Below, in pieces: positions 1 to 4,378 of a stretch of 6,123 bases of DNA. The notes beneath the pieces were generated by a model that saw nothing but the letters and a program-made list of their open reading frames with translations, did not search any database and was not told the DNA's origin. Location of the stretch: contig DDMF01000031.1 in NCBI GenBank assembly GCA_002340515.1, positions 11,226 through 17,348 of the forward strand, read 5' to 3'. Each line of letters begins with the position of its first letter. Within the stretch, counting starts at the first letter, position 1. Made by a program: the position numbers and the translations under genes. This DNA is from Rhodobacteraceae bacterium UBA2553. Its GTDB lineage: Bacteria > Pseudomonadota > Alphaproteobacteria > Rhodobacterales > Rhodobacteraceae.

Positions 1-495
1 CGCATCCAATGTTGTGCGCCGTTCTGCTGATCCTTTGGCCGTGGCCAATGCAGGGCGGATCACGTCATGCCGCCACCGCGCCGTGGCCAACCGCGCCTCA
101 TAGCGTTCATCACGCACAAAGCTTTGCTCTGGCACCATGACCACTTCGCCGGTCTTGGGATCGGCCTTTTGGTGCAGCGTCACGCCGCGTTCCAGATACC
201 ACGCCTCGCGCAGATCAGCGGGCAAACTGTCAACATGGACCTGTAGCGTTTTGCCGCCACGACCACGCCCGGTGAACTCTTCGCGAACCACCAATTCGGC
301 ACCGCGCCATTGGCGCTTTGCCAGCGCTTTGTGAACAGCCGCTTGGGAAACGCCGGATAGGGAAATCAAGTCGGCTGTGACCAGCCATTTTTCGAGGTTG
401 TTTGGGGGTTGTTTAGTTGGTTGTTTTGCATCCGCCTTTTCGAGATCAAAACAACCACCCTGAATGACCTCAAATTTATGCTGTGCCTGTCCCAT
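1..495 (-). CDS. Mu-type transposase A, N-terminal part (truncated by window edge)
   Basis: These 165 residues are the N-terminal DNA-binding part of a MuA-family DDE transposase, which binds phage ends and the internal enhancer and carries out replicative transposition. After a low-complexity Gln/Pro/Asn/Lys segment (residues about 23-33), residues 36-101 match the Mu DNA-binding winged helix: the helix-turn-helix runs from WLVTADL through SGVSQAAVHKAL. A basic wing follows with GRGRGGK (76-82), then HVDSLPADLREAW (87-99), the hallmark His-x-Asp-Ser-Leu-Pro segment. The Ibeta/Igamma and catalytic DDE domains lie off the left edge. The start ATG shares one base with the TAA of the upstream zinc-ribbon gene (TAATG) and has no strong ribosome site, which suggests translational coupling. 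A full-length family member has about 600-700 residues, so about a quarter is seen. Confidence 0.9.
   Translation of the reverse strand, partial: MGQAQHKFEVIQGGCFDLEKADAKQPTKQPPNNLEKWLVTADLISLSGVSQAAVHKALAKRQWRGAELVVREEFTGRGRGGKTLQVHVDSLPADLREAWYLERGVTLHQKADPKTGEVVMVPEQSFVRDERYEARLATARWRHDVIRPALATAKGSAERRTTLDA
396..456. repeat. GGTTGTTT repeat cluster with 10-base inverted repeat inside transposase gene
   Basis: GGTTGTTT occurs three times in direct orientation (396-403, 407-414, 419-426) and once inverted (449-456). The last pair extends to a perfect 10-base inverted repeat, GGTTGTTTTG (419-428) against CAAAACAACC (447-456), with an 18-base spacer. On the coding (minus) strand it falls at about codons 14-25 of the transposase, so the message could form a stem-loop just after the start. 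The repeats encode the Lys-Gln-Pro linker, so codon bias in a low-complexity linker is the simpler explanation. Confidence 0.5.
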
Positions 496-767
496 TACGC
501 AGCACCGTCATAAACGTCGCTGGCCTCTCGGCGGCAACGGTCGCACATGCGATTGTGCGCCCCTTCGGATAGGAATTCTGTGCTGCATGTGATGCAGGGG
601 CGGAATTTCTCTTTTCCGGTGCTGTTCCCCTTGGCCCTGTCAGCCACTTGCAGATCAGACAATAAGCCATTCACATAGGCTTTGTTGTTGTACGGCCCTT
701 TGATGGTCTTGCCGTTGCGCTGAATGTAGTAGCCCCAGCTTGAGCCTGTGATTTCAAAAATTGCCAT
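495..767 (-). CDS. Small phage early protein with C-terminal CxxC/CxxC zinc ribbon
   Basis: A 90-residue protein in the early operon directly before transposase A. The N-terminal half (MAIFEITGSSWGYYIQRNGK) looks like a short beta-rich segment. The C-terminal half carries Cys58-x2-Cys61 and Cys75-x2-Cys78 separated by 13 residues (PCITC...MCDRCRR), a zinc-ribbon pattern seen in many small phage proteins of alphaproteobacteria. A nucleic-acid or protein-binding role is likely but no specific function can be assigned. The ATG at 767 is preceded by a good GGGAGG (minus strand, 782-787), but the spacing is about 14 bases, which is long; no alternative in-frame start lies nearer. The stop TAA overlaps the transposase ATG by one base. 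It is separated from the preceding operon gene by an 81-base gap, the only real gap in the early operon. Confidence 0.75.
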   Translation of the reverse strand: MAIFEITGSSWGYYIQRNGKTIKGPYNNKAYVNGLLSDLQVADRAKGNSTGKEKFRPCITCSTEFLSEGAHNRMCDRCRREASDVYDGAA

Positions 768-814
768 AGCGATACCATTCGCCTCCCTGCTCTAAGGTTG
801 CGTTGTGTTTGGTG

Positions 815-828
815 GGGCGTGTCCGCCC
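815..828. repeat. Short GC hairpin in the early-operon gap
   Basis: GGGCG (815-819) and CGCCC (824-828) form a perfect 5-base stem around a 4-base loop in the 81-base gap between the TraR-like gene and the zinc-ribbon gene. No T-run follows on either strand, so it is not a convincing intrinsic terminator. It could stabilise or process the early message, or be chance. Confidence 0.35.
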
Positions 829-848
829 AATTGTTTGTGTGTTAGGGC

Positions 849-1064
849 CTAGCGGCGCGGCCTGAGGCGCTCATGCCCCTGCTGGCACGGCACACAGCGC
901 CGCGCAAAGGGAGCAACGGCAAGGCGGTCTGCGCCAATTTCTTCGCCGCAATCCTCGCATTCTGTGCGCCCGCTAGGGGCAAGGCTGTTTTGCACCTGTT
1001 TGACTGCCATTTCAGCTTCAAACGCCACGGTGGCTTCGGCCTGCTCAATAAAACGCTCGGTCAT
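849..1064 (-). CDS. TraR/DksA-type C4 zinc-finger protein
   Basis: A 71-residue protein of the TraR/DksA family. The N-terminal 30 residues form one helix-like segment (TERFIEQAEATVAFEAEMAVKQ), followed by the C4 zinc finger with Cys36-x2-Cys39 and Cys57-x2-Cys60 (ECEDCG...RRCVPC). Length and cysteine spacing are close to F-plasmid TraR, which enters the RNA polymerase secondary channel and mimics DksA plus ppGpp. It lacks the long coiled coil of chromosomal DksA. By family knowledge it may modulate host or phage transcription during early development; this is not shown by the sequence itself. The start is supported by AAGG (minus strand, 1071-1074) six bases upstream and by an ATGA overlap with the preceding gene's stop. 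Such short TraR-like genes are common in phages and conjugative plasmids. Confidence 0.85.
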   Translation of the reverse strand: MTERFIEQAEATVAFEAEMAVKQVQNSLAPSGRTECEDCGEEIGADRLAVAPFARRCVPCQQGHERLRPRR

Positions 1065-1306
1065 GCTGCACCTTTTCCCTGTGCTTCACGGTCCCGCGCG
1101 TCAGACTTTTCTTTCAGCCCCAACATGTGGGCTGTGTTGCCCGCCAGAACCGACAGTGACCCAAGGGCGGTGATGGCGTCAGGGTCTTGAATGCTCGTGA
1201 TCACCTGAAAGCAATGGCGCACCTTGGCCTTATCTGAAACGCCCTCAAGGGCTTGGCTAGCCGCATGGCGTTGCGCCAATTCAAATTGCATCGGATTGGG
1301 GATCAT
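1061..1306 (-). CDS. Small phage early protein of unknown function
   Basis: An 81-residue protein I do not recognise. It appears mainly helical, with a central hydrophobic stretch (residues about 43-63: DAITALGSLSVLAGNTAHMLG) that is too polar and broken to call a membrane span, and a charged Lys/Asp/Arg-rich tail. It is supported as a gene by position and coupling rather than by motif: its ATG overlaps the stop of the upstream Ner-like gene by four bases (ATGA, 1303-1306), its own stop overlaps the TraR-like start in the same way (1061-1064), and a GAGG (minus strand, 1314-1317) sits seven bases before the start. Such small genes between the Ner-like regulator and transposase are usual in Mu-like phages and vary greatly. 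Confidence 0.7.
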   Translation of the reverse strand: MIPNPMQFELAQRHAASQALEGVSDKAKVRHCFQVITSIQDPDAITALGSLSVLAGNTAHMLGLKEKSDARDREAQGKGAA

Positions 1307-1575
1307 GCCGCGACCTCATCAAGCTTGGCTGCTTCCATGGTCATGCGCTTGCGATAGGTGATAAGAACCACATCATAGCCTGCGGCTTTGATGATTTTCT
1401 TGCGCAGTTTTTCACCTGCGTCACCTGCGGATTGTCCATGCGTGGCATTGCGCGCGGTACTGTAATGCACGCCATTTTCAACACACCATTTGCTAAAGGT
1501 TGTCCCCTGCGAACGAAACGCCCCGTCGATAACCTCATGCAAGATTGTTCCGGGCTGGAATATTTTATTTTTCAT
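1303..1575 (-). CDS. Ner-like helix-turn-helix regulator, first gene of the early operon
   Basis: A basic protein of 90 residues from this start, at the place of Mu ner: the first early gene, divergent from the repressor. The segment TFSKWCVENGVHYSTARNATHG looks like a helix-turn-helix, with a turn at ENGV and a recognition helix at YSTARNA, followed by a Lys/Arg-rich C-terminal part. Ner proteins repress the early and repressor promoters during lytic growth; that role is inferred here from position. The start is uncertain. An in-frame ATG at 1608 would add 11 residues (MTQRVTDGHIT), but that ATG lies inside a 12-base tandem repeat only about 14 bases after the predicted transcript start. Neither ATG has a good ribosome site. 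I prefer 1575 because the added residues look uncharacteristic. The stop TGA overlaps the next ATG. Confidence 0.7.
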   Translation of the reverse strand: MKNKIFQPGTILHEVIDGAFRSQGTTFSKWCVENGVHYSTARNATHGQSAGDAGEKLRKKIIKAAGYDVVLITYRKRMTMEAAKLDEVAA

Positions 1576-1596
1576 TGTAATGTGTCCATCAGTTAC

Positions 1597-1618
1597 GCGC
1601 TGTGTCATGCGCTGTGTC
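1597..1618. repeat. 12-base-phased tandem repeat in early leader, candidate Ner/regulator site
   Basis: GCGCTGTGTC occurs twice in direct orientation with 12-base phasing (1597-1606 and 1609-1618), with a further TGTGTC at 1581-1586. It lies just downstream of the -10 box of the early promoter. A perfectly repeated decamer at this place suggests a protein-binding site, for example for the Ner-like product, but no such binding is proven. It also casts doubt on the ATG at 1608 as the real start. Confidence 0.45.
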
Positions 1619-1628
1619 TTGCAAGAAC

Positions 1629-1657
1629 AATCTAGTAAATAATGTTAGAATGGTCAA
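1629..1657 (-). promoter_or_regulatory. Early (lytic) operon promoter
   Basis: On the minus strand, TTGACC (plus-strand 1652-1657) and TAGATT (1629-1634) are separated by exactly 17 bases, a good sigma-70-type promoter pointing into the early operon. The predicted transcript start is about 1622. One copy of the operator repeat covers the -10 box and another ends a few bases upstream of the -35 box, as expected for a promoter silenced by the divergent phage repressor. Confidence 0.75.
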
Positions 1658-1691
1658 TAATATTTACTAGATTATATGGGAATATTTACTA
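1630..1691. promoter_or_regulatory. Phage repressor operator cluster (three sites)
   Basis: The A+T-rich divergent region contains ATCTAGTAAATA (1630-1641) and its exact reverse complement TATTTACTAGAT (1661-1672), a perfect 12-base inverted repeat with a 19-base spacer. A third copy, TATTTACTA, is at 1683-1691, 22 bases from the second and ending one base before the repressor ATG. The first overlaps the early -10 box, the second lies just outside the -35, and the third would block the repressor's own expression. This layout suggests repression of the early operon with autoregulation. In Mu, operators of this kind also act as the transposition enhancer bound by the transposase N-terminus; a similar double role is possible here. 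Confidence 0.75.
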
Positions 1692-1692
1692 A

Positions 1693-2346
1693 ATGCCTGA
1701 TATTGGTGAGAAAATACGGCTAGCTCGAGAGGGAAAAGGGCTATCACGGCGCACATTTGGTGAAGCGACAGGACTGTCTGAGGCGAAAATTCAAGCAATA
1801 GAGATAGGCAAACAGCGGATTGACCACATCTCCCTGAGCAATATCGCTAAATTTTTAGGTATAGATACTAACTGGCTGTTGGGGTTGGGTAGTGGAACAG
1901 CCGTCATAACACCTTTGAATGGCCACCGGAGAGCCCCCGGCCTAACAACCATTCCCAAATTGGACGTGCGCGTATCGGCTGGCACCGGACAACCTTCCTA
2001 CAGTGAAGATGAAGTGGGGCGGTACGCCGTTAAAGCCTCATGGCTTGAAAGGCGGGGATTAAAGCCTGAGAACTTGAAAGTTGTAACGGTTGTTGGCGAC
2101 AGCATGGAGCCTGACCTTTACGACGAAGATCGCATTATTATTGATTGCTCACAAACCGAACTGAAAGACAGTTTCATGTATGCTGTGCGCTTTTCAGGCG
2201 ATGTTTTCGTAAAGCGCATTCAGCGATTGCCAGATGATCGCGCACTATTGATCAGTAAAAATGCTGACTATCCATCAATGCCCGTTGATAGCGACATGGA
2301 CTTTAAAGTTATTGGTCGCGTCGTATCTTCCATGCACGAATGGTAA
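1693..2346 (+). CDS. Phage repressor, XRE helix-turn-helix plus S24/LexA-like domain
   Basis: A 217-residue CI-type repressor. Residues 4-64 form an XRE/Cro-type helix-turn-helix: IGEKIRLAREGKGLSRRTF, then GLSEAKIQAIEIGKQ, then the IAKFLGIDTNWLL signature. A linker leads to an S24 (LexA/UmuD-fold) domain from about residue 90. It has the catalytic serine in GDSMEP (Ser137), the lysine in VFVKRI (Lys174), and an Ala96-Gly97 pair in VSAGTG as the likely self-cleavage site. The lysogenic repressor is therefore probably inactivated by RecA-stimulated self-cleavage after DNA damage, unlike the Clp-controlled repressor of Mu itself. It is divergent from the early operon and faces the three-site operator cluster, the third site abutting its ATG. 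There is no clear Shine-Dalgarno (only GGGA about 12 bases upstream), so translation may be weak or leaderless. Its base composition is more A+T-rich than the host genes. Confidence 0.93.
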   Translation: MPDIGEKIRLAREGKGLSRRTFGEATGLSEAKIQAIEIGKQRIDHISLSNIAKFLGIDTNWLLGLGSGTAVITPLNGHRRAPGLTTIPKLDVRVSAGTGQPSYSEDEVGRYAVKASWLERRGLKPENLKVVTVVGDSMEPDLYDEDRIIIDCSQTELKDSFMYAVRFSGDVFVKRIQRLPDDRALLISKNADYPSMPVDSDMDFKVIGRVVSSMHEW

Positions 2347-2351
2347 AAAAC

Positions 2352-2378
2352 CACCTATCCCTTGTTGTGCAACAGGTG
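2352..2378. repeat. Imperfect hairpin just after the repressor stop
   Basis: TGTTG (2363-2367) and CAACA (2370-2374) are flanked by CACC (2352-2355) and GGTG (2375-2378), giving a bulged stem-loop six bases after the repressor stop. There is no T-run after it, so it is at best a weak or factor-dependent end for the repressor transcript; read-through into the ATPase gene is possible. Confidence 0.35.
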
Positions 2379-2416
2379 TCGCTGAAATGTTGAACGGCGG
2401 CTGAGGGAAGGAAGCG

Positions 2417-2430
2417 AGCTTTGCAAAGCT
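2417..2430. promoter_or_regulatory. 14-base perfect palindrome upstream of the ATPase gene
   Basis: AGCTTTGCAAAGCT is a perfect 14-base palindrome in the 148-base gap between repressor and ATPase, 65 bases before the GTG start. It is followed by TTGGAT (2436-2441) and, 18 bases on, GATAAA (2460-2465), a weak promoter-like pair. It may be an operator for a separate cargo promoter. With only a short T-run after it (TTTT, 2441-2444), a terminator role is less likely. Apart from this and the hairpin at 2352-2378, I see nothing else in the gap. Confidence 0.4.
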
Positions 2431-2482
2431 TAAGGTTGGATTTTCAAAAAGAAGAGACTGATAAAGAAATAATAGCTATAAG

Positions 2483-2488
2483 AAAGAG
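2483..2488 (+). promoter_or_regulatory. Ribosome binding site supporting the GTG start of the ATPase
   Basis: AAAGAG within the purine tract AAGAAAGAG ends six bases before the GTG at 2495-2497, while no ATG with a comparable site is near. This supports GTG as the initiation codon. Confidence 0.6.
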
Positions 2489-2494
2489 TTCATA

Positions 2495-4036
2495 GTGAAT
2501 ATACAAGATATTTCCTTCGGTGATGTAGATGCAAAAAACGAAATTCTTAAACAAAAACGTAACGGGGATAGGGGGTTCTTTGAATCCTACTCGGTCCCCA
2601 ATCGAATTAGTTTAGACGACTACATCAAAGGGCAGAAGTATTTTGTTCTCGGTCTGAAAGGCACCGGAAAAACTGCTCTGTTAAGATACCTTCATGATAA
2701 GCTAATTACTGACGGTGCAATTTCTGAGCTGCTTCTTTTTAAAACACATGTGACGGAAGAAGACAGGCAGCAACTTTCACAGGGGGCTGGCTACGAGATT
2801 GTGAGCACCGGCGACACGCCTACTTTTGTGCAGGATTTTAAAGAGGCATGGAAATGGGTTATTTATCAGAGGATCTCCGAAAAACTTCATTCATCAGGTG
2901 TGAGTTGCGCAAGCTCCACGAGATTCTATAAACTTACAGGAACTTCGAGAAATGGCTTCACAGACACTCTTGGAGCGCTTTTTGCGAAGCTATCGTCTGG
3001 CAAACTCAAAATTTCTGGCGAAGCTCTTGGTGTAGCAATTGACCTTGGGCTTGACTTGGATTCGAACGAGAAGAGTGCTGGTGTCTCTCTTTCCTCAGTC
3101 AACCGTCTTTGCGCTGGGATGCTGAGTGGAATTAAACTTAAGCAACCATTGTATTTGTTATTTGATGAGTTAGAGCTATTTCACGAAACACCTGACCAGT
3201 TTGATCGTGATCGTAGAATTATTCGAGATCTTGTATATGCTATTTCACAGATCAACAGTGAATCTGCCGACGCGGGACGACAAGTATTTTTGTTGTCCTC
3301 TTTACGTACCGAAGTTCTGCACTCAGTGCTTGAGCTTGGTCATGAAATCGGTCGTGACATAGACGATTATGGTGAGAAGCTTGACTGGTCTGTCGAAAAA
3401 GAAGGGCCAAATCATCCACTTCTAAACTTGGTATCAAAGAAAATCTCAGTTTCATCTGGCGTCGAGAGCCCCCAAATTTGGACTACCTTTTTTCCGGAGA
3501 AAATAAACGACCAAAAGTTCTATAAGTTTCTCCTTGGCTCGTCCTACTATCGCCCAAGGGACATTGTAAGATTGCTGCAGGTGGCGCGAAGTTATGATCC
3601 GTCCGCTGAAAAGTTTACTCAAGAGCATTTTGATAAAACAGCAACGGAGTATTCGAAACAAACATGGTTGGAGATTACAGAAGAGCTGCTTGCTTCTTAT
3701 AGCACAAATGAAATCTCCGCACTTCAACGTGTGCTGCTAGGCTTCCACACACACTTTTTTAAACGGGAGTTGGAGGAGCGGATTAGGAGTAAGTATCGAG
3801 ATGATACTGTAGTTCAAAACCTCTTTCGCGAAAAGGGTATGGAAAGGGTGCTGGCTGATCTCTATCGCATAGGTGTAATTGGCAACGATTTCATTGTGCA
3901 GTCAAAGCACAAAAAAACTCGGCGCTATAGATGGATTTTCCGTGGAAATACGATGCTTAACGATGCAGAGAGAATAGCAATCCACAAGTCGCTCTGGAAG
4001 CATCTAACATTGATCCGTGGAACCAATACAAAATAA
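2495..4036 (+). CDS. P-loop ATPase cargo gene (Sll1717 / ORC-CDC6-like family)
   Basis: A 513-residue soluble P-loop NTPase. The N-terminal FFESYSVP segment (28-35) precedes Walker A, GLKGTGKT (53-60). Walker B is LYLLFDELE (219-227, Asp224-Glu225), a sensor-1-like strand is VFLLSSLRTEV (264-274), and an arginine-rich sensor-2-like element is YYRPRDIVRLL (351-361). Residues about 400-485 look like a winged helix, ending in a beta-wing RRYRWIFRG. The order matches the STAND/ORC-CDC6-like ATPases named after Sll1717, which are scattered in genomes and often found in mobile or defence contexts; their biochemical role is poorly known. It starts with GTG. It lies between the phage repressor and the phage end, same strand as the repressor, where transposable phages carry accessory genes, and would be transcribed in the lysogen. 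It is clearly A+T-richer than host genes. A role in defence or superinfection exclusion is inferred from place and family; DNA-binding through the winged helix is plausible. There is no visible nuclease or other effector domain. Confidence 0.82.
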   Translation: MNIQDISFGDVDAKNEILKQKRNGDRGFFESYSVPNRISLDDYIKGQKYFVLGLKGTGKTALLRYLHDKLITDGAISELLLFKTHVTEEDRQQLSQGAGYEIVSTGDTPTFVQDFKEAWKWVIYQRISEKLHSSGVSCASSTRFYKLTGTSRNGFTDTLGALFAKLSSGKLKISGEALGVAIDLGLDLDSNEKSAGVSLSSVNRLCAGMLSGIKLKQPLYLLFDELELFHETPDQFDRDRRIIRDLVYAISQINSESADAGRQVFLLSSLRTEVLHSVLELGHEIGRDIDDYGEKLDWSVEKEGPNHPLLNLVSKKISVSSGVESPQIWTTFFPEKINDQKFYKFLLGSSYYRPRDIVRLLQVARSYDPSAEKFTQEHFDKTATEYSKQTWLEITEELLASYSTNEISALQRVLLGFHTHFFKRELEERIRSKYRDDTVVQNLFREKGMERVLADLYRIGVIGNDFIVQSKHKKTRRYRWIFRGNTMLNDAERIAIHKSLWKHLTLIRGTNTK

Positions 4037-4169
4037 CGATTGATCATGCGGAGGCAAGTAATTCAATTCTGGTCTTCTGCTTCAACTTTTGTTTGGTCCG
4101 TCTGTCGGCTGTTAGCAGACACTCATTTACAGCAAAATTGGGCTTTTTTTTGCGAGTTCATAACCATAG

Positions 4170-4210
4170 GGGCCGCTTTCGGCCTTTAGCGGCCCTTATC
4201 GGCCCTAGTG
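4170..4210. repeat. GGCC array with 10-base phasing and nested hairpins
   Basis: GGCC begins at 4171, 4181, 4191 and 4201, exactly one per ten bases and close to one helical turn. GGGCCGCT (4170-4177) and AGCGGCCC (4188-4195) form a perfect 8-base inverted repeat, and the alternative stem GGCCG/CGGCC (4171-4175, 4180-4184) overlaps it, so the two are mutually exclusive. It may act as transcription terminator or insulator for the ATPase gene, or as an architectural site in the phage end. Confidence 0.5.
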
Positions 4211-4226
4211 AAAATCTATTCGGTCC
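4204..4226 (-). promoter_or_regulatory. Inner transposase-binding-site-like repeat
   Basis: On the minus strand this reads GGACCG...TTTTCACTAGG. It matches the outer copy at 4328-4350 at 16 of 23 positions without gaps, including the identical TTCACTAGG. It lies 131-153 bases from the proposed phage end, in the distance range of the inner MuA sites of phage Mu. TTCACT also occurs in Mu end sites, as far as I recall them. Confidence 0.5.
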
Positions 4227-4327
4227 AACGAAACAAAAAATGCAATTTTTGCCCCATTCCCCGCCCACCTTAAAAATAAGGGGTTTTCACAAACTCATTT
4301 TGGTACGATGAATTTCTCTACGATCCG

Positions 4328-4350
4328 CCTAGTGAAGTTTATTCCGATCC
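4328..4350 (-). promoter_or_regulatory. Outer transposase-binding-site-like repeat near phage end
   Basis: On the minus strand this reads GGATCG...CTTCACTAGG, followed by GGATCGTA. It occupies bases 7-29 from the proposed TG terminus, much as the outermost MuA site does in Mu. Same orientation as the inner copy at 4204-4226. A TTTTCAC in the opposite orientation (4284-4290) may be a third, weaker site between them. Binding is inferred from repetition and position only. Confidence 0.5.
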
Positions 4351-4363
4351 CCCCCAATGCGCG

Positions 4364-4378
4364 AGGGGCAGCGCCCCT
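4364..4378. terminator. GC-rich hairpin overlapping the amidohydrolase stop codon
   Basis: AGGGGC (4364-4369), loop AGC, GCCCCT (4373-4378): a perfect 6-base stem that shares two bases with the TAG stop (4377-4379) of the amidohydrolase. There is no T-run on either side. GGGGC-type hairpins of this sort commonly sit at gene ends in Rhodobacteraceae, so it is probably the host gene's native 3' end signal, with the prophage inserted just beyond. Confidence 0.5.

Larger units (their letters stand above)
1..4356. mobile_element. Mu-like prophage, repressor-side end (partial; extends beyond left edge)
   Basis: The gene order is that of the left end of phage Mu read in reverse: transposase A, early regulators, a Ner-like protein, the divergent repressor, then the phage terminus next to host DNA. 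In Mu the repressor is transcribed towards the left end and the early operon away from it, and the same polarity is seen here. The outer boundary is inferred from three things: the end of non-coding phage-like DNA, paired transposase-site-like repeats 7-29 and 131-153 bases from a CA (TG on the other strand) at 4355-4356, and the start of ordinary host sequence at the amidohydrolase stop codon. The other prophage end is outside the window, so the expected 5-base target duplication cannot be checked. The presence of a Mu-type element is well supported; the exact boundary is tentative. Confidence 0.8.
4037..4356. other. Non-coding phage terminal region
   Basis: About 320 bases between the ATPase stop and the inferred phage end hold no convincing gene; the short open frames here have no ribosome site or recognisable sequence. 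The region has GTCT...AGAC with inner GCT-GTT-AGC near 4100-4120, a T8 run at 4144-4151 that could end the ATPase transcript though its preceding stem is poor, and the GGCC array at 4170-4210. Two small inverted repeats follow: CAAAAA/TTTTTG within 4234-4251, and CCTTA-AAAA-TAAGG at 4268-4281. The transposase-site-like repeats lie in its outer part. Confidence 0.6.

Noticed and set aside
815..828. Intrinsic terminator within the early operon
   Set aside because: A 5-base stem without a T-run on either strand, and downstream genes of the same operon need transcription through it.
873..1190. Rightward open frame of 105 codons opposite the TraR-like gene
   Set aside because: It is antisense to two overlapping, motif-supported or coupled genes and has no ribosome site or recognisable sequence.
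1432..1635. Rightward open frame of 67 codons across the early promoter
   Set aside because: It overlaps the early promoter and Ner-like gene in antisense and lacks a ribosome site.
2495..4036. Identification of the ATPase as MuB, the Mu target-choice ATPase
   Set aside because: It is too long, on the opposite strand from the transposase, on the wrong side of the repressor, and has a different domain layout from the roughly 310-residue MuB.
4170..4210. Possible CRISPR or tandem repeat array
   Set aside because: The repeat unit is only GGCC with 10-base steps and there are no repeat-spacer units of CRISPR size.
4093..4311. Rightward open frame of 72 codons in the phage end
   Set aside because: No ribosome site; it spans the GGCC array, the T8 run and a transposase-site repeat, and the translation is unlike a normal protein.
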